Shown here piece after piece: positions 45,900 to 58,240 of a stretch of DNA of 64,000 nt. The number at the start of each line of letters is the position of its first letter. The first letter of the stretch is position 1. Under the pieces are notes generated by a model. The model did no database searches and was not told where the DNA came from. It saw only the letters and a program-made list of their open reading frames with translations. Origin of the DNA: Elymus sibiricus (Eukaryota > Streptophyta > Magnoliopsida > Poales > Poaceae); the NCBI GenBank assembly GCA_039707655.1, contig CM077674.1, positions 241,849,904 to 241,913,903 of the forward strand. The letters are read 5' to 3'. A program made the translations under genes and the position numbers.

Positions 45900-47258
45900 T
45901 TTGTAATTTGCAGATGCAAGAACTGGAGCACCTGTCATTGGCGCATGTGCCTGCTGCTGCTCCGCTATGCCTCTTTTCCTCATGTCGCCTTGTTCGTGCC
46001 CCACACGGTTCAACATCAAGATTAAATTTGGACAGAGGATGGGACTTGAGTAGGCTCGGTTTCTTGGTAGCTAAAGATAGTGATTTGTTTGGCAGTTTCT
46101 TGGTAGTTTCAGAAAAGCATGAATTACCTCTTGCTCTTCACTGACTCCTATTTCATTGTTTAGCTACAAAATCAGTTGTTGAATTGTTACCGGAGAGGGT
46201 CAATGACTTGGTACGTCCACCAGACCATCGGTGATAGATTAGTCTCTTGTGCCTTAAATATGAGGTGGTATATCTTCTAAATGCAGGACATCCTTTTACC
46301 GATATGAAGAGAACACTGCAGTTTCCTAGGTAAATTTTTTATGAGGCTTGTTTTATTTCAAACTGGCCAATTGTTTTGCCATTGTATACATGATGTTGCC
46401 CGCCTATCTCTATGATACTAAGTTTCCTGTGTCACTATAGTGATTCTAACACAAGGATGACAATTGATACATTGATTTTGGTATGACCCTCATTACAACA
46501 CAGCAAAACCATATTCTGTCAATCTATAATTTTTCACCGGTTTCCTAGATTTAGACTACTTCCCGAGAAATGATCTTGTAATCTTACTAACGAGATGTTA
46601 TTTTCCATTTAAGGGTAAAGCGAACAGGCATGCGTGAAAATGATCTGTGTGGAGCTATCACCATAGGAGATCTGATCTGATTATTGAAGCTGCACAGAAC
46701 CTAGCATTCTTGTGTGTTCATTTAGACATGCTTCTAGGCAAGAATCAGGTACTGATCTCTCTATGTAGGACTGTACGTTTTGACACGCTTCTTGTTGTAT
46801 GCACACATAAAGAAAAAGAGTTTAGATATGTAGTGATACATGTGAAAGCATACATACTTCTGCAAAAGAAAGAGGGAATTGTAAATCTGTCATGTCTTAC
46901 AAAAGAAATCATTTTCTCATCTGAATTGAAAATATGCTACTTGTCCATAAATTTGTTAATCCAATAGTTGGCTCAGGAGAGTGACATGTATGCAGGTTAG
47001 CACATCTCAAATTGAATTTACAGGTCGATCCATAGAGATGAAGCGTTTGTCAATTTGCTTGCAAGGGTGATTAGAATTTTACAGGACGTCGTCGAGCTGC
47101 ACGGCTTCTCGGTCTTCCTCTCAGCAGAGGGTGTCGACCACAGGTTTCCCCTTGTTTCCTGTTGCAGGCAACACTTTGTTAGAACAGAGGCAATACCTTA
47201 CTACACTTGTTGGCACTTGATGCTCAAAATTTATGAATTCAACGAAAATTTTCATTGA
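45900..47258 (+). pseudogene. Relic exons of an unrecognised gene
   Basis: Splice-like blocks occur in order: after AATTTGCAG (45915) a block starting MQELEHLSLAHVPAA; 46163-46211 (TKSVVELLPERVNDL, donor GTACGT); after TTTAAG (about 46615) a block whose frame shifts from VKRTGMRENDLCGAITIG to EAAQNLAFLCVHLDMLLG and ends AATCAG|GTACTG; and 47025-47258 with HRDEAFVNLLARVIRILQDV then VELHGFSVFLSAEGVDHRF. These look like real former protein sequence but no family is recognised. Frame breaks between and within exons argue for decay. Confidence 0.35.
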
Positions 47259-47833
47259 ACTATATATTATGCTAAATTGTGTACTGAACTTCGTTGAGAT
47301 GCTTAGGACTTTCTGTCTGCAAAATCATTATGTGTAATAACTAGGTATTTATATTAGCAAAGTAAATACTCTGGTCCATGACAACTAAGCCTTTATACCC
47401 TAGGTACAAAAGCTAGATTCAACTAAATCAATGATTTCCTGTTATTACAGTGTAGTGTATTAGTAACGCGTTGGTGACCGAAACAACTTCTTAAATGACT
47501 AGAAGGTCATAGGAAGGGCTTTTTATATGGTGCTTCAATCGAAGCAATGGTTCTTGTTTTTTACTAAACCAAGAGGACTGTGCGATGCCCAGGATCGAAG
47601 AGCGTTATATTGATTTAGGTAGGACGCTTCTTGTCATTATCACCTGAAGTGCATAGCTTACTTCTGTTTGTCCTTCAAAAAATTTGCTCCAGTGTTGGGC
47701 ACCTTTCTTTGATTTATGTGACATCAAATATATGCATCCATGTGAAGTTGGAACAGATTGTTGATAATAACACACACTACTACATCTTCATATCTTGCTC
47801 CCTTTACTCCCCACCATTTTGATTACATTTTCC

Positions 47834-48171
47834 ATGGTGCCGGATCAAGGCCATGAGCAAGGTAACAGGAGTGGTCACAACATCAGCAGCAAATCCTTTC
47901 AAAGATGTGAGGGCTGCGATGCACATTACTACTGGTGTCATATGGATGATACCCAGAGGTATTTTTTCAAGTGCATGGTTGGCAATTTCCAAGAGGACAT
48001 GGCAAGCCCTCGCGCATCGATCCCCTTTCTCTCCTTTGGATTGAATGCTATCCTGGTCAGAATGATAATTTTGTTGTTTCCTTGTTCCTGTAGGCCACAC
48101 CACAGAGGTTTGTGGAGAATTTCAAAGGTCGGATCTATGAAGCTATCAAGCTAGAAGCTCCTCAGTTGTAG
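47834..48171 (+). pseudogene. REM-type B3-domain gene fragment
   Basis: ATG at 47834 gives MVPDQGHEQGNRS, then CEGCDAHYYWCHMDDTQRYF and FKCMVGNFQEDM, the usual Cys-rich lead-in and first strands of a REM B3 domain (FFK.M.G.F). If 48002-48093 is removed as a GC-AG intron (ATG|GCAAGC ... CCTGTAG|GCC) the reading continues in phase with TPQRFVENFKGRIYEAIKLE and stops at TAG 48169-48171. The product would be 81 residues, lacking the C-terminal half of the roughly 100-residue B3 domain. Without the intron the frame loses the motif. B3 proteins bind DNA in the nucleus. Most likely a truncated duplicate; it is the second B3 relic in the window. Confidence 0.6.
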
Positions 48172-48500
48172 TTCAGCTCATAGGCTTGTTATAATTCTCT
48201 TTTACGATTCAGAATTTTAGTTCAGATCATCCAGATCATAGGCTTCCTATGATTCTCTTTTACGATTCAGAAATTTAATCGAGGAGTCTTTGGCTATGTC
48301 CAGTGGTTATCATACATCATCCTCAGCTGATGATTTCATTTTGTGGATGCTTGAGTTTACAAAATTTAGTCTCCCACTGTCCATCGTCTCTAGACGTACT
48401 ATTTATGACAGATGTTCAGTTTCAGCAAGTGTATTAGAAGAGGAAAGCTAGCGCTAATTTGGACTGTATAAACACGTAGACAACTGCATAAGCAGGATTA
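48172..48500. other. Flank of the B3 fragment, no gene seen
   Basis: Contains a local duplication: TAATTCTCTTTTACGATTCAGAA and TGATTCTCTTTTACGATTCAGAA (about 48190 and 48250, compared in parts). Nothing coding. Confidence 0.5.
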
Positions 48501-48519
48501 GTACGCACACTCACGCCCA

Positions 48520-49750
48520 GGAGGCGCGCCCCAGCCACTAGTCCTTAGAAAAGGAGGAAGACTCCCGGCCTCTGCATCTGAGCGATGCATGCAGCCACTT
48601 TATTAATTATTCACAAAGAGCTTACAAAGTAATACATCAGTAAGTCTGAAGCCACCGTCTTGGCAACATCTGTCGCTACTCCTATCCAGTTGATGAAGGG
48701 ATGCTGATAGTCCGAACCTAATACCAAACAGATCTCGCAGCAAAACCTAACATCTACGACCGGAGGCCCCAACCAAGCCACATTGCCGGGTATGGGCACA
48801 CACCGGTCCGGCGCACTCTCAGAGGCCGCCGCCGCCAACTGCCACCGATCCATCTTCAGAGCTGTACTGACGCATTGACCTTGCCCGGCCTAGCTGCCGT
48901 CGACGCCACCACGACGCCAGACAACGCCAATCCTGCGCTCGTCCATCATCACACGCGCAGCGGCGAGACCCCACTGCTCCATGCCGCTGAGACCCGCCGT
49001 TGTCGACGTGCCAGATGCCACGCCGCTCCTCCTGCGCGAACACCACCTGCTCCTGCAGTTCCTCTGCACTCCCAACCGAGCCCCAAGGCCCCTGACGACA
49101 CCTCCAGGAAGGTCACGACGCGAACAGCGCTGCTGCCGCCAAATCCGACGAGGATTGAAGGTTTTCACCCGGGCAGGGGATCGGGGTGGGTAATTTGGGA
49201 CCTTAGATGCGCCTCCATGAAGGAAAGCGGCGCCCTTGGGCGTCGCCACCGCCGGGCCGGCCAGACCGGCCAAGGTTTCCCCCGGACCCCAAGTACACCA
49301 CCAGGGCTCACCACCACCGGAGCCGGCAGACGCAAGCCACCGGGACGTCGAGAGAGGCAGCAGGACAGAGGGGAACCTCCAGATCTGACGCAATAAAGCA
49401 CCGCGCCACGGCCGGACTCCACCAGCGACCCGCCGCCCACGCGGCCGAGCCCACTGGCCAGCTTCTCCTGCGGACGTCGCCAGCCGCCGGACGACGCCAC
49501 CTCTCCGGCAGGGCCGCCGCCCCAGGAACCGCAGGCCTCCGATGTGAGTCTCTTGTCCACAGGCCGCCAAGATCGATCCGAGCGCCGAGATCCCCGCCGC
49601 CACCTTCACTGGCGCCCACGCGGGCTTTCCCCGCGGCCGTCTCCGGTGGCGGCAAGGGATGAAGGGGGGATGAAGGGGTGGCGGCACGGCGAAGATCTAA
49701 TCGCCCCCGAGTCGCCCGAGGGGCGACGCGAGGGCCAGGTCGTCACCTGA
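48520..49750 (-). mobile_element. Non-LTR-retroposon-like block, antisense
   Basis: Read on the minus strand, the left end gives TTGTGAATAATTAATAAAGT (containing AATAAA), then GATGCAGAGGCCGGGAGTCT and TCCTCCTTTTCTAAGG, a style I associate with 3' ends of grass non-LTR elements. At the other end the minus strand begins near CTGGCCCTCGCGTCGCCCC. The GC-rich middle has several overlapping chance ORFs but no reverse transcriptase. No clear poly-A or TSD survives. An internally deleted LINE or similar retroposon is the best guess. Confidence 0.4.
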
Positions 49751-49808
49751 CTTCTGCACAGAGTTGCAGTGAGAAGACTTCCATTGTGAATCAAAACTAA
49801 TCCCATAC

Positions 49809-50870
49809 AAAAAAAGGCTTTAGCCCCGCTCTTTATCTAAAGCAACACAACAAAACCGATACAAGGTGCTGAGAAAACCCTCTTACACAACATATCAAAG
49901 GAAAAATAAGATTACATGAATAGCAACATCTTACCCCAAAACGAACTGGACCGCTGACAAAAAACCGGAACCAGGCCTCATTGGGAAATCGTCGAACATT
50001 GATGCACTACTCACACGAAGATGTCGCCGAGGACGCCCCCCCGCCCACCTGCTCCGGAGCGTGGAGCATCAATCCTGCCTACGGGCAGCGAGGACCTCGA
50101 GTGGAGCCAACGAGAACCTGTGTAAGATAAGGTGGTAAGCGAGGCCGCCTCACGCCAGAGTCGAAGACTCTTCAAGATAGGATTTAAACTTGCCCGTCGA
50201 TGATGACGCGGCGTAACCAGATGGAACCTGGACTCCACAATGACACCCTCAAGAGGGTGACGACGCAATGTGTGTCGCCGCCACCGAGACAGAAGACTGG
50301 TCAAGGGTTCTCACCCGGAGCCTTAACGCGGGGAGAAACCACATCAACGCCTTCAAGAGGGACACGACACCCATGGGCATCACCGCCGTTGGTGCTTCAG
50401 AGCTTTCGCCCGGAACCTCTCACCCATGCCACACACATGAATGATGAGCACCTGGCCATCCTGAGGGAAGACCTTCCGCCACCAAAACAAACCTGCACAA
50501 CGCGATCTGCGCGCTGCTACTTCTGAAGCACCATCAACACCAGGGTCACCCACCGCTACTTCCCTTCTCCCCCATATGTCCAAAGGACGCAACCATCACC
50601 TCTACCATGAAGCCTGTCGAGAAGCCAACAAGGCAGACCACCGCCCAACATCCGAGATCCCTAATCCCCTGCACCACCACCAGTCTTCGAGAGCTTCGGC
50701 CGCTGGAGAGGGCCATTATGGAACCTTCGGATAACCAAGAACGACACCAAACCTTGGTATCAGTCAGATGTGACTGAGAACCAGGTGCACCAGTGACCAC
50801 CACCCGCCCCTGGACGGGCAGTACCGGCGAGGGAGCCTCAGCCCTGGCGGGAGGCAAGTGAGCAGGTGGG
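49809..50870 (+). mobile_element. Second retroposon-like block
   Basis: Starts AAAAAAAGGCTTTAGCCCCG, CTCTTTATCTAAAGC, the same hairpin-tail motif as the 63-bp retroposon at 35551-35613. The rest is GC-rich with repeated phrases (ACGACGCAATGTGTGTCG, TTCAAGAGGGACACGACACC) but no protein domain. It adjoins the block on the left and may be a related family inserted next to it. Confidence 0.35.
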
Positions 50871-50974
50871 AGGCGTGTGAGCAGGCCATCGCAACATCTC
50901 TCAGCGGGAGACCCGTCCTTTGACCGCCGCCTACCGCCTCCCCAACTGCTTCCTTACTGGCACCAGCGACAGCC

Positions 50975-51408
50975 TATAAAAGACCGGCGCCATCCGCTCT
51001 CTCGCCTCAATCCTCTCTCAGACGTCTCCCATTCCTATCTCACCCACTTCCAATACATCACCCACTTTCTCATCAATGGCACACCCGGAGGAGCGTCTCC
51101 TTGTCTTCAATATTGGGGACGAGGACGATGAGCAACCCACAGATCCTTTGGCCCCTTGTGGGCAAACATGGACCTGGCACTAGAGGAGGCTGCACAGATG
51201 AACAAGGCCCTGGGGGAGTAGATTTTCACAGCCGCCCTCGCCACGCCAGCGGCGGACTAATGGTGGGCCTGGTACGCCAACACCGAGGCGCATTTCCATG
51301 CTATCCACTCCAACCTTGTCACATTCCATGCATTCTACTACGGCCGTGGACGTGGCCGTGGCTATGACGGTGGTCATGGCCGTGGGCGTAACTATAGTTA
51401 TTATTAGT
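50975..51408 (+). pseudogene. Broken gene ending in a Gly/Arg/Tyr-rich tail
   Basis: TATAAAAG at 50975-50982 precedes an ATG at 51076 (MAHPEERLLVFNIGDEDDEQ) that reaches TAG at 51181-51183. A second frame, open around 51168, reads MDLALEEAAQMNKALGE, stop, IFTAALATPAAD, stop, WWAWYANTEAHFHAIHSN and finishes GRGRGRGYDGGHGRGRNYSY before TAG. The promoter-like start, acidic N-terminus and RG-rich C-terminus look like one original protein with a frameshift and two nonsense codons. RG/Gly-rich tails often bind RNA. Family not recognised; it may be a retrocopy because no intron is needed. Confidence 0.45.
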
Positions 51409-52215
51409 ATATACTTTTTTAGTTTAGATGTTCTATTAATGTAAAAGTCACGGCACGACAAATTTTTCGCCCCGTTTAGAATGATATCAACTGTGTTCGT
51501 CTGAATATTTCGCCCCCGTTCATGGAATCAACTGAATATTTGATTTTACGGGGGCAAAAACCTACAACCCAATGAAAGGTGGGTCCTACTTGCAGGCAAA
51601 ATAAGGAGGCTGCTTTATGGCGACTATGTGTTTGCGCACAGCCGCCGTGATCTCCATATCCCATATGGCGACCGCCGATACGGCGACTCTGCTAGAATTA
51701 CTTTTACATACCTCTGCGCTAATCGATTCCCAATGCGTGGCATTTGCGTGTGTGCTAGTACAGATCGATCATATTTGAAAGAGCAATCCAGCCTTTTCTT
51801 CAAAAAATAAAAACCAAGACAAAATGCATCTACATATTAATCATGGAGTCAAACAAGTTTAGATTTTATTTTTTTAGGGGAGTCAAACAAGTTTACTAGA
51901 TACGAAAGCAGCCATAGCTACCTCCCGGGTCGCTCTGAGCGACTCCAGAGGCCCCCGCCATTGAATTCTAAATAATAATAAAAACAGCTGGGATAATGTT
52001 TTCCTGCCATTTGGGATGTGAAAAAGCTTTGTACTTGTGGCGCTAGTGTCATTTCTTAGTTATAATAGACAAGCAACTCATCACCAAGCAACGATGCCTC
52101 CGTAAAGGGGCCTAGCTGATACTTGATTCAACTGATCGATTGATGATTGAGTGGAGTGATAACTCGTATCTATAGTCCACACATGCATCACGTTAGCTTA
52201 ATTAAAGGTTATAAG
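51409..52215. other. Intergenic, no gene seen
   Basis: Contains the inverted-like blocks TTTTTCGCCCCGTTTAGAAT and TATTTCGCCCCCGTTCATGG about 60 bp apart. No coding signal. Confidence 0.45.
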
Positions 52216-52427
52216 TACTCCCTTCGGGTGGGTTTATAAGTCAGGTTGGGTTTTATGTCTTTAGTTTAACTAGCAAAATATGTGTTATATGTAATAGAAA
52301 TATTTTTTGAATTCGTTGTTGAATGAAGTTTCCAAACATATAATTTTTTTGTAACACATTACACATATTTTGATAGTTAAGTTTTAGACCTAGAAACTCA
52401 TGCCCGACTTATAAACCCAACAAGTAC
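52216..52427. mobile_element. Stowaway-type MITE, ~210 bp
   Basis: Left end TACTCCCTTCGGGTGGGTTTATAAGTC and right end GACTTATAAACCCAACAAGTA (read in parts) are inverted repeats, bordered by TA as expected for Stowaway/Mariner MITEs. The interior is AT-rich with an inner inverted pair (AAAATATGTGTTATATG / ACACATTACACATATTTTG). Confidence 0.65.
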
Positions 52428-52435
52428 GAAAACTA

Positions 52436-52932
52436 GTACTATGATGTCCCTAGGGAGAGCTACATCTCCCTTCGTCAACATCTATCAATGTTTTTGAGAT
52501 TGGCATCCATGCACTTAGGGCATCTCCAACAGCGACCCACAAATTTCCTCCCAGTTCACGGACATCGATGCGGGAGCTGGCCATCCAATGTTGACCGCAT
52601 ACATTTCTACAACTATTTTAACTAACCGGATGAAATTCATGCAAACACAGCGGATTTCATCAAAGTTTGGATAGAAAATAGCACAAATCATCCATACATA
52701 GCATGCAAATAAGTCTAGTACAACAGTAGTTCAAATTCAACTAACCGGATATTCAACAAGTTTTTCATGAACGGATCCTGTCGCTCCACACATACTGCCC
52801 CTTTAGCTTCATAACAGTGTATGTACATAAAAGGTCGTCCCTCTGTCCTGTGGTAAATCACGGCAGCGCGTACGGGCTACACAATGTGTAGAGCAACATT
52901 GAGTGAATGAATGATTCAATCGACAAGTTGAG
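52436..52932. other. Intergenic, no gene seen
   Basis: Contains GGGCATCTCCAACAGCGACCC near 52517, a phrase often found at MITE ends, but no partner. Nothing else noted. Confidence 0.45.
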
Positions 52933-52954
52933 CAACACTAGTACAAAACAGGGC

Positions 52955-53225
52955 TTTTGTCCCGGTTCCAGAGGGCCTTTAGTCCCGGTTCTGGAACCGG
53001 GACAAAACGATCGGGACTAATGCCTAATACCTTTAGTCCCGGTTGGCCTACGAACCGGGACCAAAGGTGCTCCACGTGGCCGCTGTGGGGAGCCCAGGCA
53101 GGAGGACCTTTAGTCCCGGTTGGTAACACCAACCGGGACTAAAGGAGCTCCACGTGGCCGCTTCGCAGCACTCAGGCAGGAGGACCTTTAGTCCCGGTTG
53201 GTAACACCAACCGGGACCAAAAGGC
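52955..53225. promoter_or_regulatory. Left subterminal palindromic array of CACTA copy 2
   Basis: At least eight TTTAGTCCCGGTT / AACCGGGACTAAAGG motifs, several paired as stem-loops around GGTAACACC. Two ~67-bp direct repeats (GGAGGACCTTTAGTCCCGGT at 53101 and 53180) extend the array relative to copy 1. Confidence 0.85.
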
Positions 53226-53751
53226 TGCCACGCGTCAGTAGCTCGCAGGCGCTGGGTTTTTTTTTTTTTTGAAAGGGGGGGTTTAGGGGTTTGCGTGTCG
53301 GCCATCCCGCGACTCCCCCCAGTGGATAAGCCCACCCCGCCATCCTCTCAAACCCTACCCCCCCCCCCCCGCACTCTCCCCTTTCCTCTTGCTCTCTCTC
53401 TCCCTGCCTTGCATCCGAGCGGGCTCGTCGCCGCTGCCTCGACGACGGCGTGGCCACCGGCCACCGTTCGCCGCACCGACTAGTCCAGGAGGACAGACCT
53501 CTCTTTCTCCGTGCTTGGTCGACGGTACCTACTACATACAGAGAGAACTCGACGCTAGCTAGTAAGCAAATGAAGGAACCATTAATTAATTACACAACAT
53601 CCTGATCGTCATGAACATATATAGAGAGAAGTGACCTCTCTTTCTCCGTGCTTGTTCGAACAACAAGTTTTCGTATATCTATCCGAAGCTACTACATATA
53701 TATATATATATATATAATATAACATATCTTACGATCCCTGACATATATCAT

Positions 53752-56700
53752 CTACCGATAATCAGCTTGAATTTTCATATGGTATTCTCCCTTTTCATGT
53801 ATGACGTGTTCAACAAAGAATCCCGCCAATTCCTCTTGAATTGCTCGTATGCGATCATGTGGTAGGAGTTCATTCCGCATCACACGCATCTAATTTAAAG
53901 AAGGGGGTCAATACATATATATGAATGAAACTCAACACAATTGATGGTAATAAAATAAAATTGTGAATATTTTTTACGTACTTGAAATTGTTTGTCAGAG
54001 TTGCCCCGCTCAGAGGTATATTGGCGCATGTACTCGCAAACGTAGTATCCACATAAATTATTCCCGCCTTCCTGCCACAACCACTTTACAAGAATAGAGT
54101 TCAATCAAACTGATAATCAAGCATGATAATGGTATTGATGAAACTAGAATCAATGAGAGATGCGCGGAACTAGCTAGTACTACTTACTTTGGGGTGTGTA
54201 AATCACAGCTCGTTCTTCAGACCCGGAACCTTTCCGGTGAACTGTTTCCAAACCCTGCCAGGCAAAGAAAATGATTACTTGATATCAGGAAATGAACGAA
54301 AGTTGCCGATATGGTCCCGGTATTGATTAAACTTACTTCTGGAGCATTGCAGTCATGTCCGCATAATCCTTGGGATCTTTACGTCTCGAGTCTAAGACGG
54401 TTACTACTCCCTCGTCAAGCTTAATGGATAGCAGAATATAGTGGAACCTGCGCACGCATAACTCATCAATTACTGTACTTAACCTCGAGTAAGCGAAACC
54501 GAATATGCACAAGACAGTAACACTCACTTGAAGTTGTAAGGAAAGAGTATTTCCCTTTTGTTTTGATGTCGAATGAGCGATTTTAGCAAGTTATCCTCGG
54601 TATCTTCAACTCTGTTTTTTACCGTCCATTCATTTACGGTATTTGGGCTAATGAACCCAATGTCATAGATCCGTGCATCCTTGCATTCGACGATCTTCAA
54701 TCTGCATAATATAGCGAGGATAATTATATATACATGCAATGAACGAGCTGAGCTAGAGACTTAATTACAGAAATAATACTTACAGACAGTAGCAACTGAT
54801 GAGTTGTTTGTCCAGGGCGTCTTGATTGAATAACTGAAATAATTCCACAAATTCAACAGGCAGCACCTCAACTCCAATGAAGTCGTGCTCATCTTTAATT
54901 GCCAGCAATATACTGTCGGCCCCAGACTTGCTGCAGGTTTCCAAGTACCAGTCATGCAATCTTCGCATCATCGTTGGTAGTTTCTTTAGCTCATCATCAC
55001 TTTTGACGAGATCCTTCCCGTGCTCGTACCTAAAGGGAGGTACTACCTCAGCAATTTCATACTGTACATCATCACCCACGTAATCAGCAAGAGTGGTGCC
55101 GGGCAGTAGTCCCGGATGATTAGCGATATCGCTAGACACCTTGAGCGGGGGGCACGATTGCTTCTCCTGTTCGCCGAGCTGGGGAATTGTTTTCCTACTT
55201 CGTCATCTTGTATCACTGGTAGTACTTCCCGACCGCTGCGCTTCAGCATATGTCTTTCCAATACAGCGGTTATAGTGGGATTGCGGCGGAGACGGTGGTG
55301 GTTTCTGAAGGGCATCCAGAGTGTGCTTCGCTTTCACCGGATCTACTTTTTCCTTCTTTTCTGGATGTTTCCGTTGAAAATGGGCCCGCACTTCGGCATC
55401 ACTGATCTCCTTGAGCTCCTCGTCATTCATATCATATGGTAACTTTGGAGGAGGCTTGAGGCTTGGACCCAATTTAAATTTCTTCCCACCACCTCTTGTA
55501 CTGCTAGCCGCCGGAACTGCGGTGGCTCTCTTCTGCCGTTGCTGACACGCCGGAGGAGGAGGCGAAGTGCCCTGACGCTCCGGAGGAGGCGGAGGAGGAG
55601 CCGGAGTGCCCTCACGCGCCGGAGGAGGCGGAGTGCTCGTCGGAGGAGGCGGAGGAGGAGCCGGAGTGCCGTCACGCGCCGGAGGAGAAGGCGGGGTGCC
55701 CTGATCACTCGCCGGAGGCGTCCAGTTTGGAAGCTTGATGTACTCCTTCCTCCACAGACAGGTACTCCTCAAAGCATAAACCAGATGATTCTCCCCTTCA
55801 CCTGTAGGGTGGTCAAGCTCCAGCTCCTCAAATCCCTCCATTATTTGATCCACCATCACAGCAGCATAGCCTTGTGGAATCGGACGGCAGTGAAAAGTTC
55901 CGTCAGCTTGAGGAGGTGCAACAGAGCCGACAGCCGCCTTCAAAGTCAGGTTCTGCCATTTCGTCATTAGCTCGCAATGTTGAGCCTCCGTGATAGTATC
56001 CACGGGGTAGCGAGGAGCCGTGAAATCAGGCTGAACGGGCTCCGTGGAAGCCACGCTGCTTCTCCGCTGAGATGGTGGGGTAGCTTCTGGGGTAGCTTCG
56101 TGCCGCTGAGATGGTTGGCCAATAGCTCGCTGGCTCTGAATTTCCTCTAGCTTTGCTATTCTTGCATTGAGCTTCTGCATTTCGCTTGCTTCCGCTTTCC
56201 TCTTTCTATCTCGGCTTCTGTAACCACCGCTGTCGGCAAACGCATACTTCCACGGAAGGGAGCCTGATGTGCCTCGTGTTCGTCCAGGGTGCTCAGGATT
56301 CCCAAGGGCATGTGTCAGCTCGTCATTCTCTCTGTCGGGAATGAACGTCCCTTCCTGCGCTGCGCTGATATAATGCTGAAGCTTCTTCATGGGTATTGCA
56401 AGTTGCTCGTCCGTCCAACGACACTCCCCTGTTTCTGGGTCCAAAGTTCCCCAACCCCGAAGAACCAAGTCCTTGCACGGTCTGGCCAGTGCAATGTCGC
56501 TGGTTGGACCCCTTTAGCAAGCAGGTCTTGCTCAGCTTTGTCCCACAACGGCCGGGCTTTGTAGTAGCCACCTGACCCCGTGTGATGGTGATACAGCTTC
56601 TTTGCAGCATTTATCTTGTTTGTCTCCAACCTTTTCTTACCCTTCTCCGAAGTCTTATAGGCCACAAATGCGGGCCAGTGATGTCTTATCTTCTCATATC

Positions 56701-57466
56701 GGCCGGTGAATTCTGGAGTCTTCCCTTTTTCGACAAACTTTGTGTTCAACTCTTTCTTCCAGTTCTTGAATAGATCTGCCATCTTCTTAAGAGCAAACGC
56801 CTTGACCTTTGGCTCTATAACTGGCTTATTCGGATCCTCCTCTGGCGGTAGGGTGAAATTTGCCTTCAGCGCGGTCCAAAGATCAGCTTTCTGTCTATCC
56901 TGGACATAAGAAACTTCAGGGTGGTCCTTACTCTTATTCCATTGCTCGACGCTGATCGGGACGTTGTCCCTAACAATAGCTCCGCACTGACTAACAAATG
57001 TGTCCTTCGTCCGCTTGGGTTCAATCGGTTGGCCATCGTCATTGATTGCTGTGTTCGTGAACCTTTCATCCTGGCGCAACCTTTTCTTCGGGCCTTGTCT
57101 CCTTACGGAAGTTTGGCTCGATCCGGAGGGCTGTAAAAGAAGAAAGATGCGTTAATATATGTACATACCAAAACAATTAATGCATCAATTAGTCAGCACA
57201 GGCTTAATTAATATATATACCTCGCCGGACTTTGCAACAGCTGCCTCCTCCGTTCGGTCACCGGAGCCGTCATCATGATCTCCTTCTTCCTCCGCCATTC
57301 GGTCACCGGAGCCGTCATCATCTCCTTCCTCCTCCATTGTTCGATCACCGGAGCCATGAACCTCTCCTTCCTGACCATCGGTGTCGTTGAGAAACGACAA
57401 GGGATCACCTCCTCCGCCGAGGATTATATCCCCCAACAACTGTTCTTTTACCAAGTCTCTTTCCAT
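53752..57466 (-). pseudogene. CACTA gene: Transposase_24-like + DUF8039-like + Ulp1 (C48) protease, copy 2
   Basis: Exons: 57466-57221, 57130-54784, 54701-54528, 54447-54337, 54254-54188, about 54084-53982 and about 53890-53752. Exon 1 is acidic with GSGDR repeats. Exon 2 carries the Transposase_24-like region (ALKKMADLFKNWKKELNTKF), a DUF8039-like segment and a long Pro-rich linker. The Ulp1 part keeps all expected catalytic residues: His in FHYILLSI, Asp in VLDSRRKD, Gln in WQEGG, Cys in NNLCGYYVCEY. Lesions: a 1-base deletion near 56455 relative to copy 1 (frame change after RTWFFG), TGA at 55205-55203 after GSTTSDTR, and TGA in exon 5 (ELRF in copy 1). The parts between lesions are well preserved, so decay is recent. 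It would act as a nuclear SUMO-protease-like partner of transposition; that role is inference. Confidence 0.75.
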
Positions 57467-57589
57467 AGTTTCTGCAAATATTACAACATGGCAATATACA
57501 AACATGAGAGATGGATATATTAGTGGCAAACATAGACCTAGCTAGCTAATCACAACAAGGGATCATATGCATATATGAGCAATGGATTA

Positions 57590-57806
57590 GTTGGGGTGGC
57601 CTCGACAACGCTCTTTTAACTTGGTAAATTTGGGTGGCCTCGACAACTCTTCTAGGGTTTGGGGTGGCCTCGACAACGCTTTTTTTTCTAGGGTTTGGGT
57701 GGCCTCGAGAGTTGGTCGCCCGATATGTCCGACGTCCCCCCTCATGTCGAAGTTACCGGAGTTTTCTTCTAGGGGTTTGGGTGGCCTCGAGAGTTTGTCG
57801 GGTAGG
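57590..57806. repeat. GGGTGGCCTCGACAAC minisatellite
   Basis: GGGTGGCCTCGA followed by CAAC or GAGTT occurs five times, several preceded by CTAGGGTTTG. It is in the 5' intron region of the Ulp1-type gene, where copy 1 has an unrelated repeat. Confidence 0.75.
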
Positions 57807-57833
57807 GGCGGGAGGGGGTAGGAGATCGACAAC

Positions 57834-58240
57834 GTGATGATAGAGCTGATGCCAATGTTTTCATTTAACAAAAAAACTACCTTCAAAAAAAAACTTGCTT
57901 CGCCGCGGGTGCTCGGTGCGACGTGGGCTCGGTGGAAAAACTTTATGAAAATGCGGTGGTGGCCGGGCCGGGCGGTTTTCTTTTCCTTCTTCATTTTTTC
58001 CTTTGTTTTTTCTTATATGTTTGTTTTCGTTTTCACTCTACATTTTCGTACATATGAAAAACAACGAAGTTTGTATACAAAAGTGCACATATACATCTCA
58101 TACAGGAACATATAAACACATATACATGAACATATACACATATACATGAAAAAAACATATACTTGAACATATACACATATACATGCCCGCCAAAAAAAAT
58201 ACACATATACATGAAAAAAACAGAGCACGCGCGGTGCTGC
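57834..58240. other. 5' intronic region of CACTA copy 2
   Basis: Contains a CATATACA-rich low-complexity stretch (58080-58215). No exon supported. Confidence 0.45.

Noticed and set aside
49800..50870. Firm LINE annotation for the two blocks at 48.5-50.9 kb
   Set aside because: Only tail-like and leader-like phrases were recognised; no reverse transcriptase, endonuclease, poly-A tail or TSD could be shown, so kept as retroposon-like with low confidence.
52517..52540. MITE end starting GGGCATCTCCAACAGCGACC
   Set aside because: The phrase resembles known MITE termini but no inverted partner or TSD was found before the CACTA element at 52936.
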